This document shows, piece after piece, positions 43,760 through 53,072 of a DNA stretch of 64,000 bases. Source of the DNA: Spirosoma endbachense. Its GTDB lineage: Bacteria > Bacteroidota > Bacteroidia > Cytophagales > Spirosomataceae. Position numbers and translations under genes: made by a program. The number at the start of each line of letters is the position of its first letter. Within the stretch, counting starts at the first letter, position 1. The stretch lies in the NCBI RefSeq assembly GCF_010233585.1, contig NZ_CP045997.1:1639749-1703748 (forward strand). Reading direction: 5' to 3'. The notes under the pieces were generated by a model. That model searched no databases. It was not told the DNA's origin and saw only the letters and a program-made list of their open reading frames with translations.

Positions 43760-44917
43760 TTAGAATTTGAAGATGGCCGCCATACCGAGCGTCGTTTGCG
43801 ACTTAGTCAGTGAACCGTCATTCTTTTCGAACTTATTGGCCGAGTAGCTATCAAGCCGGAGTTCAGGCTTGAGCAGCACATGACCATCGGCCGCTGTGAT
43901 ATTACCCGTTATCGTAATCGAGTTCACACTTGCGCCATTACCTGCTGCATCCGTCAAAGCGCGAGCGCCATTTTTGTTGTCGAATGTTTCATACCGTAAG
44001 CCCAACCCGAATTTATCAGTAAATGCGTAGTTTGTATAAACGGCTACACCACCCCAGCTTTTCGATGTAGATGGACCACCTACACCCTGATAATCACCTT
44101 TCTGGGAGCCAGTAGCAGCATTCAGACCAAGATAGAATTTTGATGTAATCTGATACGTAGTTGTCAGGTCGAACAGTGAATAACTGGCGTCATCAGCCTT
44201 AACACCTGTTACATCCTGAGAAGCTTCGTTCGAGATAATTCCGTTCAGATAAACATTCCAGCCCGAAACCGGCGAGAAAAAGAACTGCCCGATCAGACCC
44301 TTCTTTTTGTTATTGTCAACCAGGTTATCAACGTTATTGACAACGCCTAACATTAAATAAGCACGATCACTGAACGCATATTGTGCCTTTAAGCCGATGT
44401 GATAGAATGGCCCGTTATTGAAGAGGTTAGATAAAGAATAGTTGTAGTTAACGGGAGCATCAATAACTTCATAACCGATGTGAGTACCGAACTGACCGGC
44501 AGTAAACGATAATTTAGGCGTGGCCTTAAAGACAATGTATGCCTGCTTAATGGCCAGCGCTGTTGATCCTGGTGTTCCGAGAAGACCAACATTATTGCCA
44601 TAGTTTCCCAGATCAGCAAATGTTCCAAACGTCAGGTCCATAACAGCATCAACCTTATCGGCTGTATACGTCGCCTTCGCCTGAATTAATCCAATTCCGA
44701 ACTGGCCCGCCTTTTGATCAAAAGCCCGTGCATTACCAACACCTGAACCATTTAAACCAAGGTTCGACTGACTCTTTGGGTTATTGAAGTTACCCAAATA
44801 GTAGGTGTCCATGTAGCCTGAGAACGTAAATTTCCCCGGAGTAGTACTCGTTGAATCTTGGGCGAAAGCGCCAAACCCGGCAAACAAAGAACTAAGAAGT
44901 AAAACTGTTTTTTTCAT
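43760..44917 (-). CDS. Outer membrane porin (OmpL/bbp2-like)
   Basis: A 385-aa outer membrane barrel from the ATG at 44917, which opens a clean signal peptide (MKKTVLLLSSLFAGFGAFAQ). The frame extends 17 codons upstream but that part is not signal-like. Strand-rich segments include KFTFSGYMDTYYLGNFNNPK, LGLIQAKATYTADKVDAVMDL, SFTAGQFGTHIGYEVIDAPVNYNYS and the terminal LGMAAIFKF with a C-terminal Phe. This matches the bbp2/OmpL-like porin family. It lies directly upstream of amt on the same strand, suggesting an outer-membrane entry for ammonium or another nitrogen compound. The AT-rich ~270 bp upstream has no clear consensus promoter. Confidence 0.85.
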   Translation of the reverse strand: MKKTVLLLSSLFAGFGAFAQDSTSTTPGKFTFSGYMDTYYLGNFNNPKSQSNLGLNGSGVGNARAFDQKAGQFGIGLIQAKATYTADKVDAVMDLTFGTFADLGNYGNNVGLLGTPGSTALAIKQAYIVFKATPKLSFTAGQFGTHIGYEVIDAPVNYNYSLSNLFNNGPFYHIGLKAQYAFSDRAYLMLGVVNNVDNLVDNNKKKGLIGQFFFSPVSGWNVYLNGIISNEASQDVTGVKADDASYSLFDLTTTYQITSKFYLGLNAATGSQKGDYQGVGGPSTSKSWGGVAVYTNYAFTDKFGLGLRYETFDNKNGARALTDAAGNGASVNSITITGNITAADGHVLLKPELRLDSYSANKFEKNDGSLTKSQTTLGMAAIFKF

Positions 44918-45186
44918 GCTTTTTCTTTGGTGGAGTAGTGGGTGAAATTGTAGTTTAACCGGGGACAAATTTTATCATATAATTTATTCCACACAAGAGA
45001 TTTTGTTAAACAATAGAGCAATTTTTCATGTTTTATGCTATTTTGTTCAAATTGTTCTAATAATTACACGTATAGTACCTAAAATTTGCATTTTTTTCTA
45101 AATTTTAATATATTCTGTATTCAAGACTTTTTGCCAAATATTCTTTTAGCGAATTTTTTTAAAATATTCCTATTCTCATATTGGCT

Positions 45187-45237
45187 TACGCATAAAAAAG
45201 CCTGACTGGATAATCCAGTCAGGCTTTTTTATGCGTA
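45187..45237. terminator. Perfect 24-bp inverted repeat terminator after ferredoxin
   Basis: Arms 45187-45210 and 45214-45237 are perfectly complementary with a 3-nt loop (TAA); the core is GCCTGACTGGA, flanked by six A/T and then TACGCAT/ATGCGTA. The T-run on the minus strand serves the ferredoxin gene, whose stop is 13 bp away; it works on either strand. Confidence 0.9.
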
Positions 45238-45249
45238 ATAGTGTTCCTA

Positions 45250-45600
45250 CTAGGCCTCAGCGTGAAGCCACGCTTTCTTGGCCAGTAGTGTTTCTTCATC
45301 TTCTACATTTTCAGGATCGGGAACACAGCAGTCCACCGGGCAAACAGCCGCACATTGTGGCTCCTCATGAAAGCCCATGCACTCTGTGCATTTATCATTC
45401 ACGATGTAGTAAAATTCATTAGAAACGGGTGCTTGTGGTGCTTTGCCGCTAACAACCGTCCCGTCACCAAAATCAACTTCGGTCAGTTCGGTTCCACCAC
45501 CCCAGGTCCATTCGACACCACCTTCATAGATGGCTGTATTGGGGCATTCGGGTTCGCAGGCACCACAGTTGATGCACTCGTCAGTGATCATGATTGCCAT
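45250..45600 (-). CDS. 2[4Fe-4S] ferredoxin
   Basis: A 116-aa dicluster ferredoxin. The first cluster motif is [20 protein letters not shown] near the N-terminus and the second is [22 protein letters not shown] near residues 75-96. An insert of about 35 residues between them ([18 protein letters not shown]) is typical of the Bacteroidota form. The gene is divergent from the acyl-CoA reductase gene, with its own promoter, and has a strong terminator. It may donate electrons to low-potential reductases. An ATG at 45591 is an alternative start. Confidence 0.93.
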   Translation of the reverse strand: MAIMITDECINCGACEPECPNTAIYEGGVEWTWGGGTELTEVDFGDGTVVSGKAPQAPVSNEFYYIVNDKCTECMGFHEEPQCAAVCPVDCCVPDPENVEDEETLLAKKAWLHAEA

Positions 45601-45651
45601 GAGCAGTACAGATTTATAGACGATAAACTTTTATCTTCCTGAATTGAACAA

Positions 45652-45681
45652 CAAATATAACTATTTAAAGGTTAACGGCAA
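45652..45681 (-). promoter_or_regulatory. Bacteroidota promoter of the ferredoxin gene
   Basis: Read on the minus strand, TTG (45679-45681) and TATATTTG (45652-45659) are 19 nt apart, matching the Bacteroidota consensus. The predicted start near 45645 gives a leader of about 45 nt. Confidence 0.65.
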
Positions 45682-45734
45682 ACTAAAATTTCATTACATT
45701 AGTTGATGGTGTATTCCATTTGTTTATTTACTTC

Positions 45735-46772
45735 ATGCTTCAATCAGAACGCCTACAAACGTTCGTGGCTTTAGGCAACTTCTTACGCTCCGCCGAAGCC
45801 CTGCCCGAATTAGAGGAAATTGCTCAACGGGCTTATTATAAGAATAACTGGTTTACACCGGCCAATACATTAAACGCCTTGAGAGCCATTGCCGATGAGT
45901 TCCTGACGGCCGATAAATTAAATGCATGGGTTCATTCCTACCCACCTGAGCCAAATGCTGTTTCCCGAAGTGTTGGGGTCGTCATGGCAGGAAATATTCC
46001 GGCGGTTGGTTTTCATGATTTACTCTGCGTACTGCTGAGTGGTCATGATCTGCTCGCCAAGTTAAGTACGCAGGATTTTGTACTAATCCATTATTTAATA
46101 CAAAAAATAAAAGAGATCAATCCTAATTTTGCGGACCATATCGAAGAAGCGGAACGGCTCAACACGGCCGACGCCTACATCGCTACGGGCAGTAACAACA
46201 CGGCTCGGTATTTCGAGTATTACTTTGCTAAAAAGCCAAGCATTATTCGCAAAAATCGCACCTCTGTCGGCTTATTGATGGGTGAAGAAAGTGACGACGA
46301 ATTCCTGAAACTAGGCGAGGATATTTCTGACTACTATGGCCTGGGCTGTCGCAATGTATCAACGATTCTGGTGCCGGAAGGGTATGATTTTACGCCCCTT
46401 CTACGAACGCTGGAGCCTCAGATTCTGTTGTATCTTAACAACCATAAATACCAGAACAATTACGACTACAACAAGTCAATTTACCTAATCAATGCCGTAC
46501 CTCACTTCGACAATGGTTACCTGTTGTTGACCGAAAATGATAATCTGGTCTCACCGATTTCGGTTCTATACTACCAGACTTACCGGACGCTTGCTGATGC
46601 TACAAACTGGCTCAATGAACGCGCCGACCGCATTCAGCTTGTCGCATCAGCTCAGAACTGGTTTTCTGGTCATGTCGGCTTATCGACTGTTGCTTTTGGT
46701 CAGACACAACGACCTGGACTGAGCGATTATGCCGATGGTATCGATACAATGGCCTTTTTAGCGCAATTGTAG
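45735..46772 (+). CDS. LuxC-like acyl-CoA reductase
   Basis: The product is 345 aa from the ATG at 45735 (MLQSERLQTFVALG); the frame opens five codons earlier. It matches the LuxC-type acyl-CoA reductase family that reduces fatty acyl-CoA or protein-bound acyl groups to aldehydes. Family features are VGVVMAGNIPAVGFHDLLCVLLSGH, YIATGSNNTARYFEYYFAKKPSIIRKNRTSVGLL, and DISDYYGLGCRNVSTILVPEGY containing the catalytic Cys. The ferredoxin gene is divergent. In Bacteroidota these two genes often sit together. The fatty-acid acceptor is not evident. Confidence 0.88.
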   Translation: MLQSERLQTFVALGNFLRSAEALPELEEIAQRAYYKNNWFTPANTLNALRAIADEFLTADKLNAWVHSYPPEPNAVSRSVGVVMAGNIPAVGFHDLLCVLLSGHDLLAKLSTQDFVLIHYLIQKIKEINPNFADHIEEAERLNTADAYIATGSNNTARYFEYYFAKKPSIIRKNRTSVGLLMGEESDDEFLKLGEDISDYYGLGCRNVSTILVPEGYDFTPLLRTLEPQILLYLNNHKYQNNYDYNKSIYLINAVPHFDNGYLLLTENDNLVSPISVLYYQTYRTLADATNWLNERADRIQLVASAQNWFSGHVGLSTVAFGQTQRPGLSDYADGIDTMAFLAQL

Positions 46773-46824
46773 GGCATACAGAAGTAACGAGCCTATCCGT
46801 TTCTAGTTGCCTTCAGCGTTAACA

Positions 46825-46865
46825 TTCGTTCTGGTTCAATCGGCTATTGATTGAACCAGAACGAA
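46825..46865. repeat. 17-bp perfect palindrome between acyl-CoA reductase and HNH genes
   Basis: Arms TTCGTTCTGGTTCAATC (46825-46841) and its complement (46849-46865) enclose a 7-nt loop. It lies between convergent genes, 52 bp after the reductase stop and 14 bp before the HNH stop. No T-run follows on either strand, so it may be a terminator of Rho-dependent type or a dispersed element. Confidence 0.7.
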
Positions 46866-46879
46866 GTCAAAAATCCTCA

Positions 46880-47215
46880 CTAGGTTTCACTTTCCAGCGT
46901 ATTGCCTTTCCGGGAATTACAGTACTGACACATAGGCTGATAATTCGCCAGTATGCTTTGTCCTCCTTTGGATCTGGGCAGAATGTGGTCGATGGTCATG
47001 AGCGTAAAATTAGCGGTGAACAGGTCGACATGGTGCCCGCCCCCCTGATCAACCGACGCGATCAGGTACACTCCTTCTACTCCGCAGCGAACACAGGAAG
47101 TCCCTTTTTTGGCAAATACCTGTAACCGCCGATGATTGAAATACTTCGTGTGCAACTGGCCGAAATCCAGTCGTTTAAGCACCCGATTGCCATTTAGTGT
47201 ATGCGGTAAAGTCAT
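46880..47215 (-). CDS. HNH endonuclease family protein
   Basis: A 111-aa HNH nuclease domain protein. A zinc-binding pair CVRCG is near residue 40 and CQYC near 95; the catalytic core is TIDHILPRSKGGQSILANYQ, where H of DHI is the general base. Between them lies a region with HHVDLFTANFTLM. The organisation resembles the stand-alone HNH proteins of Bacteroidota, whose role (restriction, DNA repair or mobile-element function) is not settled. It is flanked at both ends by large palindromes and lies between two unrelated genes, with no methylase or toxin-antitoxin partner nearby. Confidence 0.85.
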   Translation of the reverse strand: MTLPHTLNGNRVLKRLDFGQLHTKYFNHRRLQVFAKKGTSCVRCGVEGVYLIASVDQGGGHHVDLFTANFTLMTIDHILPRSKGGQSILANYQPMCQYCNSRKGNTLESET

Positions 47216-47251
47216 CGTAAAAACTGAAAACTTTTTAATTGTTTACTATAT

Positions 47252-47328
47252 CCAGGCCTTTGGCGTAGCCGTGCCACGGTTCTTAATTACACTCACTGAA
47301 CCGTGGCACGGCTACGCCAAAAGCCTGG
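47252..47328. repeat. 31-bp-arm palindrome with AACCGTGGCACGG core
   Basis: Arms 47252-47282 and 47298-47328 differ at one base in 31; the spacer is 15 nt. The right arm includes AACCGTGGCACGG, identical to the core of the palindrome at 24573-24637, whereas the outer parts differ. It lies between the esterase stop and the HNH start. With no T-run it is best read as a dispersed REP-like element rather than a terminator. Confidence 0.8.
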
Positions 47329-47339
47329 TATCTTTTGCC

Positions 47340-49055
47340 TTAATACCGCCAACTTTTCAGGTCAGCGTTTTTCGGTGCCGATGTTTCGATACGCTTCAGG
47401 ATCTTGTCGATATACATGGTGTTGTAACGAAGGCGGCTGATGTAATTAGGTTGCGTAGGATCGCCATTCCAGCAATGTTCTGCCCGATCGCCGTAAGCTA
47501 CTTCACTGCTTGCTGACGGATTCTGAACGCTTTTCAGGAAGTCTTCCATCAGATAGACGGCATTATTGAGGTAGTAGTTATCCATGTCACCACAGTAAAT
47601 GTGAATTTTACCAGTGACTTTGGGGCCAAGGGTCTTCCAGTCGCGACGAAGGATATGCAATAGATCATAATGCTCACGCCAGTATTCGGCAACTGTCGGG
47701 TCAATATCGCCGGTAAGTTTATTCCAGATCCTTTTCGGATACCCATCCGATCCCACTGGCGAATAAACGGCTTCCCAAATGTCAAACTGGTCGCCGGAGC
47801 GCGAATGCGTTCCAAGGGCTAGTTCGCGATGATTCGTTTCCTCTACCGTGCATTTTACCTGCCCCAGGTAGTTTCGCTGGCCCGGCCGTGGCGTACGTCG
47901 AAATGGTCCTTCGGCATAATAGGCATTCTTGTCTTTATAAAGATTGAATACGGTGTAGGCGTCGAAAGCAATCGGGTCAGGGCAAGCCGCAAAGCAGCCG
48001 TTAAACTCATCAGGATAGAAAACCTGCGCTGCCAAAGCCTCCCAGCCACCCGTTGACCCCCCGTATGTAAACCGCGCCCATCCCTGCCCGATACCCCTGA
48101 ACTGTTTTTCAATTTCGGGCAGCAGTTCATACATAATGGCATCGCCATAGGGGCCAAGGTTCTCGGAATTTACGGCATAAGAATCATCGTAATATGGATT
48201 TGCGTGCTGGATCTCAACAATCAGCATTCTCGGAAAATCTTTGCTGGTCCACTTCTTGTAAAAATCGTAGGCTTCCTGGGCTACAATTTTCTTATAGCCA
48301 TATAAATGAAACCGGTCAATATAGTCGGTCGTATCCATATTGGCAGGAGGAGGTGTTTCGCTGAATCCCGAAAAATCATCGGGGAAATGCCCATGATACA
48401 AACAAAGTGGATAATGAGCATCGGGATGTTCATCAAATCCGGCCGGCAACAGGACGTGTGCACCGAGATACATCGGGCGACCCCAGAACTCAGTTAGCCG
48501 CTTACTTTGAATTCTGATATGCTTGATAAATTTCGTGTCCTTGGGTTCTGCAATCGGCGGATTGACCTGATTGAGCGCGATTGTAATCGATTGCTTTGCT
48601 CCGGGTTTTATGCTGATTTTCTGCGGTTTACTAAACAGATTTCCAGGTGCGGTTCGCCAATTTTGGCCTTCACCTCTATCCATCGGCAATTTTACGGTAT
48701 GCCCATCCTTACGTTTAACTGTTTCGTATTTATGCAAAACTGCCTGAACATAATAGTCACCAGGCGCAATGTCTTTCAGGCTTCGTTTGGGATATCCGAA
48801 CGCACCCGCATCAACAAATGTAGCCTGACCGGGTTTAAGTCCGTCGACATCAACCCCAAAAATCTGGGCTGTTTCAACCGCGTCGCTCACCTGCGAGCGT
48901 GGTTCGGTTTTATCAGTTTTAGCCAGAATCAGCAGTACCCGACCATCGAGGGCTGTTTTGCTTTGAGTAGCCGGGAAGGAAACGGAAAAGGTTACCGGTT
49001 GAGCATGGGCTATAGTAGAAAGCAGCCCCATTAAAAGGAGTAGTCGATAGTTCAT
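47340..49055 (-). CDS. Exported alpha/beta-hydrolase-fold esterase-like protein
   Basis: The 571-aa product has a signal peptide (MNYRLLLLMGLLSTIAHAQ). An N-terminal beta-sandwich region (residues about 20-170) precedes an esterase D-like alpha/beta-hydrolase domain. The nucleophile elbow is FTYGGSTGGWEAL (GGSTGG), with later acid/base candidates in KIHIYCGDMDNYYLNNAV and YGDRAEHCWNGD. The domain recalls the enterochelin-esterase-like/esterase family, but the substrate is unknown. It is monocistronic and followed by the 47252-47328 palindrome. It is separated from recG by 312 bp. Confidence 0.78.
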   Translation of the reverse strand: MNYRLLLLMGLLSTIAHAQPVTFSVSFPATQSKTALDGRVLLILAKTDKTEPRSQVSDAVETAQIFGVDVDGLKPGQATFVDAGAFGYPKRSLKDIAPGDYYVQAVLHKYETVKRKDGHTVKLPMDRGEGQNWRTAPGNLFSKPQKISIKPGAKQSITIALNQVNPPIAEPKDTKFIKHIRIQSKRLTEFWGRPMYLGAHVLLPAGFDEHPDAHYPLCLYHGHFPDDFSGFSETPPPANMDTTDYIDRFHLYGYKKIVAQEAYDFYKKWTSKDFPRMLIVEIQHANPYYDDSYAVNSENLGPYGDAIMYELLPEIEKQFRGIGQGWARFTYGGSTGGWEALAAQVFYPDEFNGCFAACPDPIAFDAYTVFNLYKDKNAYYAEGPFRRTPRPGQRNYLGQVKCTVEETNHRELALGTHSRSGDQFDIWEAVYSPVGSDGYPKRIWNKLTGDIDPTVAEYWREHYDLLHILRRDWKTLGPKVTGKIHIYCGDMDNYYLNNAVYLMEDFLKSVQNPSASSEVAYGDRAEHCWNGDPTQPNYISRLRYNTMYIDKILKRIETSAPKNADLKSWRY

Positions 49056-49161
49056 GAAGTAGCTCAGGTTGGTTTACAGTCGGAAGATACTCATTTGACT
49101 GATAAACACAATCGGTGCCTGATCAGAGAACTATCTACTTACTGCCGTTACCTGCTATTCT

Positions 49162-49367
49162 TCATAAACCCATACCTGTAAAAACCAGTTTCACCCGCCC
49201 TACATGTAGCGCCTGATTTAAGAAACGGAGTGCCCCCGTTGCCTGCTGATGTAGAAAGCGCTGACTGTCATTAGAAATGCAACTTCGCTTATAGGGCAAA
49301 CCGTAATCGTTCAGCCAGCGGGCAGAGCCGTAGAAGTCAAGTGATTTAGCACGTAATAATGGATTGA
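49162..49367 (-). other. Open stretch downstream of recG without a start codon
   Basis: The minus strand downstream of the recG stop is open for about 68 codons in one frame, ending TGA at 49162-49164. The translation (for example DFYGSARWLNDYGLPYKRS, ALRFLNQALHVGRVKLVF) looks protein-like, but there is no ATG, GTG or TTG early enough to start it; the frame continues into the recG coding region. It could be the remnant of a gene or a chance open frame. The rest of the 49056-49367 gap shows nothing else. Confidence 0.3.
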
Positions 49368-51476
49368 TTAACTGATCCTCCCCCAGTTGTTTTCTGTCTG
49401 CTTCAGGCCATCGACGTGGTTTCGGATGGGGGCGTGTTGAGGCAATACGAGTTCCGGATCTTCGGTCAGAATGGCCTGTGCCGACTCGCGGGCAGCCGTC
49501 AGAATGGCTCCGTCTTTAGCCAGGTCGGCAATCATCAGGTCCATAACGCCACTCTGCTGCGTACCCGTCAGGTCGCCGGGGCCGCGCAGTTGTAGGTCTA
49601 CGTCGGCAATTTCGAAACCATTATTGGTACGAATCATGGTTTCGAGCCGGGTACGGGTATCACTACTGAGTTTATAGCCAGTCATCATGATACAATACGA
49701 CTGATCAGCGCCCCGCCCAACGCGACCCCGTAGCTGGTGCAGCTGCGACAGACCGAACCGTTCGGCACTTTCAATCACCATGACACTGGCATTTGGCACA
49801 TTTACACCCACTTCAATGACCGTTGTGGCCACCAGAATCTGCGTTTCGTGCTTAATAAACCGCTGCATTTCGTCGTCCTTTTCGTAGGGCAACATTTTTC
49901 CATGCAGCATACCAACCTCATATTTCGGTCGCGGAAAAGCGCGCTGCATACTCTCGAAACCGTCCATGAGGTCTTTGTAATCAAGCTTCTCCGACTCTTC
50001 GATGAGCGGATAGACCACATACACCTGTCGGCCGAGTTCGATCTGTTGCCGCATAAATCCAAATACTTCGGAGCGGTGTTTATCGAACTTATGAACGGTC
50101 TTGATTGGCTTACGGCCTTTGGGTAGCTCATCAATGACCGAAACATCCAGGTTTCCGTATAGTGTCATGGCCAGCGTACGCGGAATGGGCGTGGCTGTCA
50201 TAACCAGAATGTGTGGTGGTACGGTTTCGTTTTTTCGCCAGAGCTTTGCCCGCTGAGCCACCCCAAACCGGTGTTGTTCATCAATAATGCACAGGCCGAG
50301 GTTTTTATATTGTACAGCATCTTCGAGCAATGCATGGGTGCCGACCAGGATATGCATCTTGCCCGTCTGCAACTCTTCATGCAGAACGACACGACGTTTT
50401 TTATTGGTCGAACCAGTCAGAATACCAAGGTTCAGCCCCATCGCATCGGCAAACGGTTTAAGACCGTTATAGTGCTGGTCGGCCAGAATTTCAGTTGGAG
50501 CCATCAGGCAGGCCTGGGCCCCATTGCCAATAGCCAGCAAACACGCAATGAAGGCAACAATGGTTTTACCGCTGCCCACATCGCCCTGCAATAGCCGATT
50601 CATCTGCTTCCCAGTCAGAAAATCACCGTAGATTTCTTTGATAACACGCTGCTGCGCTCCGGTCAGTTCAAACGGCAGTAGCTCGTTATAAAAGTGCTTC
50701 ATCAGCGATGTATCCCGGAAAATCTGCCCCGGAAATTCTTCTTTCTGAATCAGTTTGTTCTTGATTAGCCGAAGCTGATTGTAGAATAGCTCCTCAAATT
50801 TCAGCCGTCGCTGCGCCTGCTTCAGCCAGCCCTGATTCTGCGGCAGGTGAATATTCCACATCGCGTCACGCTTACCAACGAGCCGATATTGCTGAATCAA
50901 GGCGTCGGGAAGAGTCTCCCGAATATGCGGCCACGCCTGTTCGAGCAGCATCCGCATAACTTTACCAATCACTTTACTATCGAGATGGCGTTTGCGGAGT
51001 TTCTCGGTAAGATTATACACGGGAAAGAATCCTAACTCCTGCTCCGAGGCCGTATTGGTATTTTCCAGTTCAGGATGAACAATACTAAATTGCCCATTGA
51101 AGGACTGGGGCTTGCCGTAGGCAATGTATTCGCCATCGCGTCGAAGGGTTTTCTCAATGTAGGTAATACCCTGGAACCACACCAGACTCATTGAGCCAGT
51201 GCCATCCGTAAATGTCCCGACAAGCCGTTTTTTAGGTCCTTCCCCTTCCGTATACCAATCACGAAGCCGACCTTTAATCTGGGCTGACGGCATTGAGTCC
51301 ATCAATTCGCTAATGGTATAATAGCGCGACCGATCGTCGTAACGGAATGGGTAATATTGAATCAGGTCACCATACGTAAACAGATTCAACTCTTTATTGA
51401 GAAGTTCCGTACGTTGCGGCCCTAGTCCTTTCAGGTAGAGAAGTGGGGTATCGAAAAAAGTAGTTCGTTCGGTCAT
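49368..51476 (-). CDS. recG: ATP-dependent DNA helicase RecG
   Basis: RecG remodels stalled replication forks and Holliday junctions. The 702-aa product has the N-terminal OB-fold wedge domain (residues about 1-200), Walker A GDVGSGKTIVAF near residue 300, the DEQH box IIDEQHRFGVAQ, motif III MTATPIPRTLAMTLYG, and motifs V/VI ATTVIEVGVNVPNASVMVIE and QLHQLRGRVGRG. The C-terminus ends NNWGRIS, common in Bacteroidota RecG. The start ATG at 51476 gives the family N-terminus FFDTPLLYLKGLGPQR. Confidence 0.97.
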   Translation of the reverse strand: MTERTTFFDTPLLYLKGLGPQRTELLNKELNLFTYGDLIQYYPFRYDDRSRYYTISELMDSMPSAQIKGRLRDWYTEGEGPKKRLVGTFTDGTGSMSLVWFQGITYIEKTLRRDGEYIAYGKPQSFNGQFSIVHPELENTNTASEQELGFFPVYNLTEKLRKRHLDSKVIGKVMRMLLEQAWPHIRETLPDALIQQYRLVGKRDAMWNIHLPQNQGWLKQAQRRLKFEELFYNQLRLIKNKLIQKEEFPGQIFRDTSLMKHFYNELLPFELTGAQQRVIKEIYGDFLTGKQMNRLLQGDVGSGKTIVAFIACLLAIGNGAQACLMAPTEILADQHYNGLKPFADAMGLNLGILTGSTNKKRRVVLHEELQTGKMHILVGTHALLEDAVQYKNLGLCIIDEQHRFGVAQRAKLWRKNETVPPHILVMTATPIPRTLAMTLYGNLDVSVIDELPKGRKPIKTVHKFDKHRSEVFGFMRQQIELGRQVYVVYPLIEESEKLDYKDLMDGFESMQRAFPRPKYEVGMLHGKMLPYEKDDEMQRFIKHETQILVATTVIEVGVNVPNASVMVIESAERFGLSQLHQLRGRVGRGADQSYCIMMTGYKLSSDTRTRLETMIRTNNGFEIADVDLQLRGPGDLTGTQQSGVMDLMIADLAKDGAILTAARESAQAILTEDPELVLPQHAPIRNHVDGLKQTENNWGRIS

Positions 51477-51647
51477 GTCAGACCTGGCAAAACCCAGTTT
51501 ACAGACGGTATTTGACCAAAATTAAGCATTTCTGCTCGAAAAAGAATAGACGATGCAATTGAGTAATTCCGGTCTTGCAGGAAGGAGGAAGGATCGATTT
51601 AGAAAGCGCAATTGATCTGCCTGTCCTTTTCTCAATGGATCAACGCG

Positions 51648-53072
51648 TTACTCGTCATCTGACCGCCCAATACCAAAGGCGAAACCAGCATAAATATCTA
51701 AACCGCGCGGCCGGATTCCGCTGCTAACGTTGCCCAGCAGGCCGAGTAGATTATCCGTACCCAACCAACCCGGCCCAACCCGAACCGAAGCACCCGCCGA
51801 CAGGCCATGGTTCAGATAAACGATCGGCACCGATAAACTCAGCCAGCGTGCATCGTATCGCGGAGTAACCGCTATGAGCGACGGTTGGTGGGTGGCAAGC
51901 GCATCGACAGCTCTCAGATCCTGTAAATAAGTCAGATTTATACCAAATCCGCTGGGCAGCTGGTAATCGCCTGTTACGTTCAGTGATGTTGGGAGCCCTG
52001 TCCGGAAGCTGGTTTTATCAGGACTGCGCCCCGTATTGATTTTCTGCTGAATGACTCGGGCAATATCTTCGATACCGTTCAGATTGTTAAAATCACTCCC
52101 CCGAAACCGAACCGGATTCTGACCGATGTCAGTGTAGTTGTAATCTTCGCCGGTATAGGTCAGTCCGCCAATATCAGTTACTGCCAGACCTAATTGTAAA
52201 GCAGGGCTATCAACATCATATTGACTCACATATGTCAGGCCAACATCAACACCAACACCTTTACCGGGTGCCGACGTGCTAAACAAAGTTCGGGGGTTCA
52301 GGCTTCGATCCTGTAGAAAGCTCGTATAAGCAAGGGTAGCATCCAGTCGATTGACCTCCAGTAGTGCACTATTCGCATTGTTCGGGTCCTGAATAATCCG
52401 GTAGTCCATTCCCCGGTTAACAAGGTGCTGGGCATTATAGCCCAGCAGGAGTTTTGCCGTGGCTCCCAGTAGAAGTTTTTGCCCATCCCCCTCCCAGATT
52501 GTTCCGGCATAGGTCAATCCCAGTTCAACAAACGTATTGGTGTTCGCACTGAATTTATTGTCCCGGTTGGGAATGCTGTAAAGTGCTTTATCGCTTAAAC
52601 TGGCTCTTATGGCTGACAGCAAATTTTCTGATGCGCCAACAACCTGCCCTATTGCCCGGAAGCGGGTTGTTACGGCAAAAGCGGCACGGTCGCTTGTTTT
52701 TATCAGGAAGGCAGGTCCTCGTATTTCCCCTAGGATCGTCCCATTTTTAGGCGTACCGTTCAGGATTTCCTGGGTATACGACGCATCGAATCGGACGGAA
52801 CCATCTGGGTTTTTATATTGAGAAGGTACCGTTCCACTAATTAATCGCAGTAAGGAAAACGGTGCCTGATACCGAACATAATTGTTATTGACATGGGCAA
52901 TGCCCGTTGCAACGTTCAGGTAGAACTTAGAGGGAGAATCAGCGGCTAAAGCGGGGTTAATGTAAAGCCGATTGGTGCCGCCATAGCGACTGGTTGAAAT
53001 GCCAAGAAGGTTTTGTGCGAAACTGGCTGTCGTAGCCAGCAGAAATGATACTAAGACAAACGAATACTTCAT
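51648..53072 (-). CDS. DUF5723 family outer membrane protein
   Basis: From the ATG at 53072 the product is 474 aa with a signal peptide (MKYSFVLVSFLLATTASFAQ). The frame is open 15 codons further upstream but the extra residues lack signal character. After the signal the mature start NLLGISTSRYGGTNRLYINPALAAD is typical of DUF5723, a Bacteroidota barrel family. Later strands include LGLTYAGTIWEGDGQKLLLG and INLTYLQDLRAVDALATHQ. The C-terminus ends GFAFGIGRSDDE. Function is unknown, though related proteins are often close to OmpA-family partners; none is adjacent here. Confidence 0.82.
   Translation of the reverse strand: MKYSFVLVSFLLATTASFAQNLLGISTSRYGGTNRLYINPALAADSPSKFYLNVATGIAHVNNNYVRYQAPFSLLRLISGTVPSQYKNPDGSVRFDASYTQEILNGTPKNGTILGEIRGPAFLIKTSDRAAFAVTTRFRAIGQVVGASENLLSAIRASLSDKALYSIPNRDNKFSANTNTFVELGLTYAGTIWEGDGQKLLLGATAKLLLGYNAQHLVNRGMDYRIIQDPNNANSALLEVNRLDATLAYTSFLQDRSLNPRTLFSTSAPGKGVGVDVGLTYVSQYDVDSPALQLGLAVTDIGGLTYTGEDYNYTDIGQNPVRFRGSDFNNLNGIEDIARVIQQKINTGRSPDKTSFRTGLPTSLNVTGDYQLPSGFGINLTYLQDLRAVDALATHQPSLIAVTPRYDARWLSLSVPIVYLNHGLSAGASVRVGPGWLGTDNLLGLLGNVSSGIRPRGLDIYAGFAFGIGRSDDE

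Noticed and set aside
47136..47516. Plus-strand open frame across the palindrome and esterase 3' end
   Set aside because: It reads through a palindrome and antisense to the esterase; no family resemblance.
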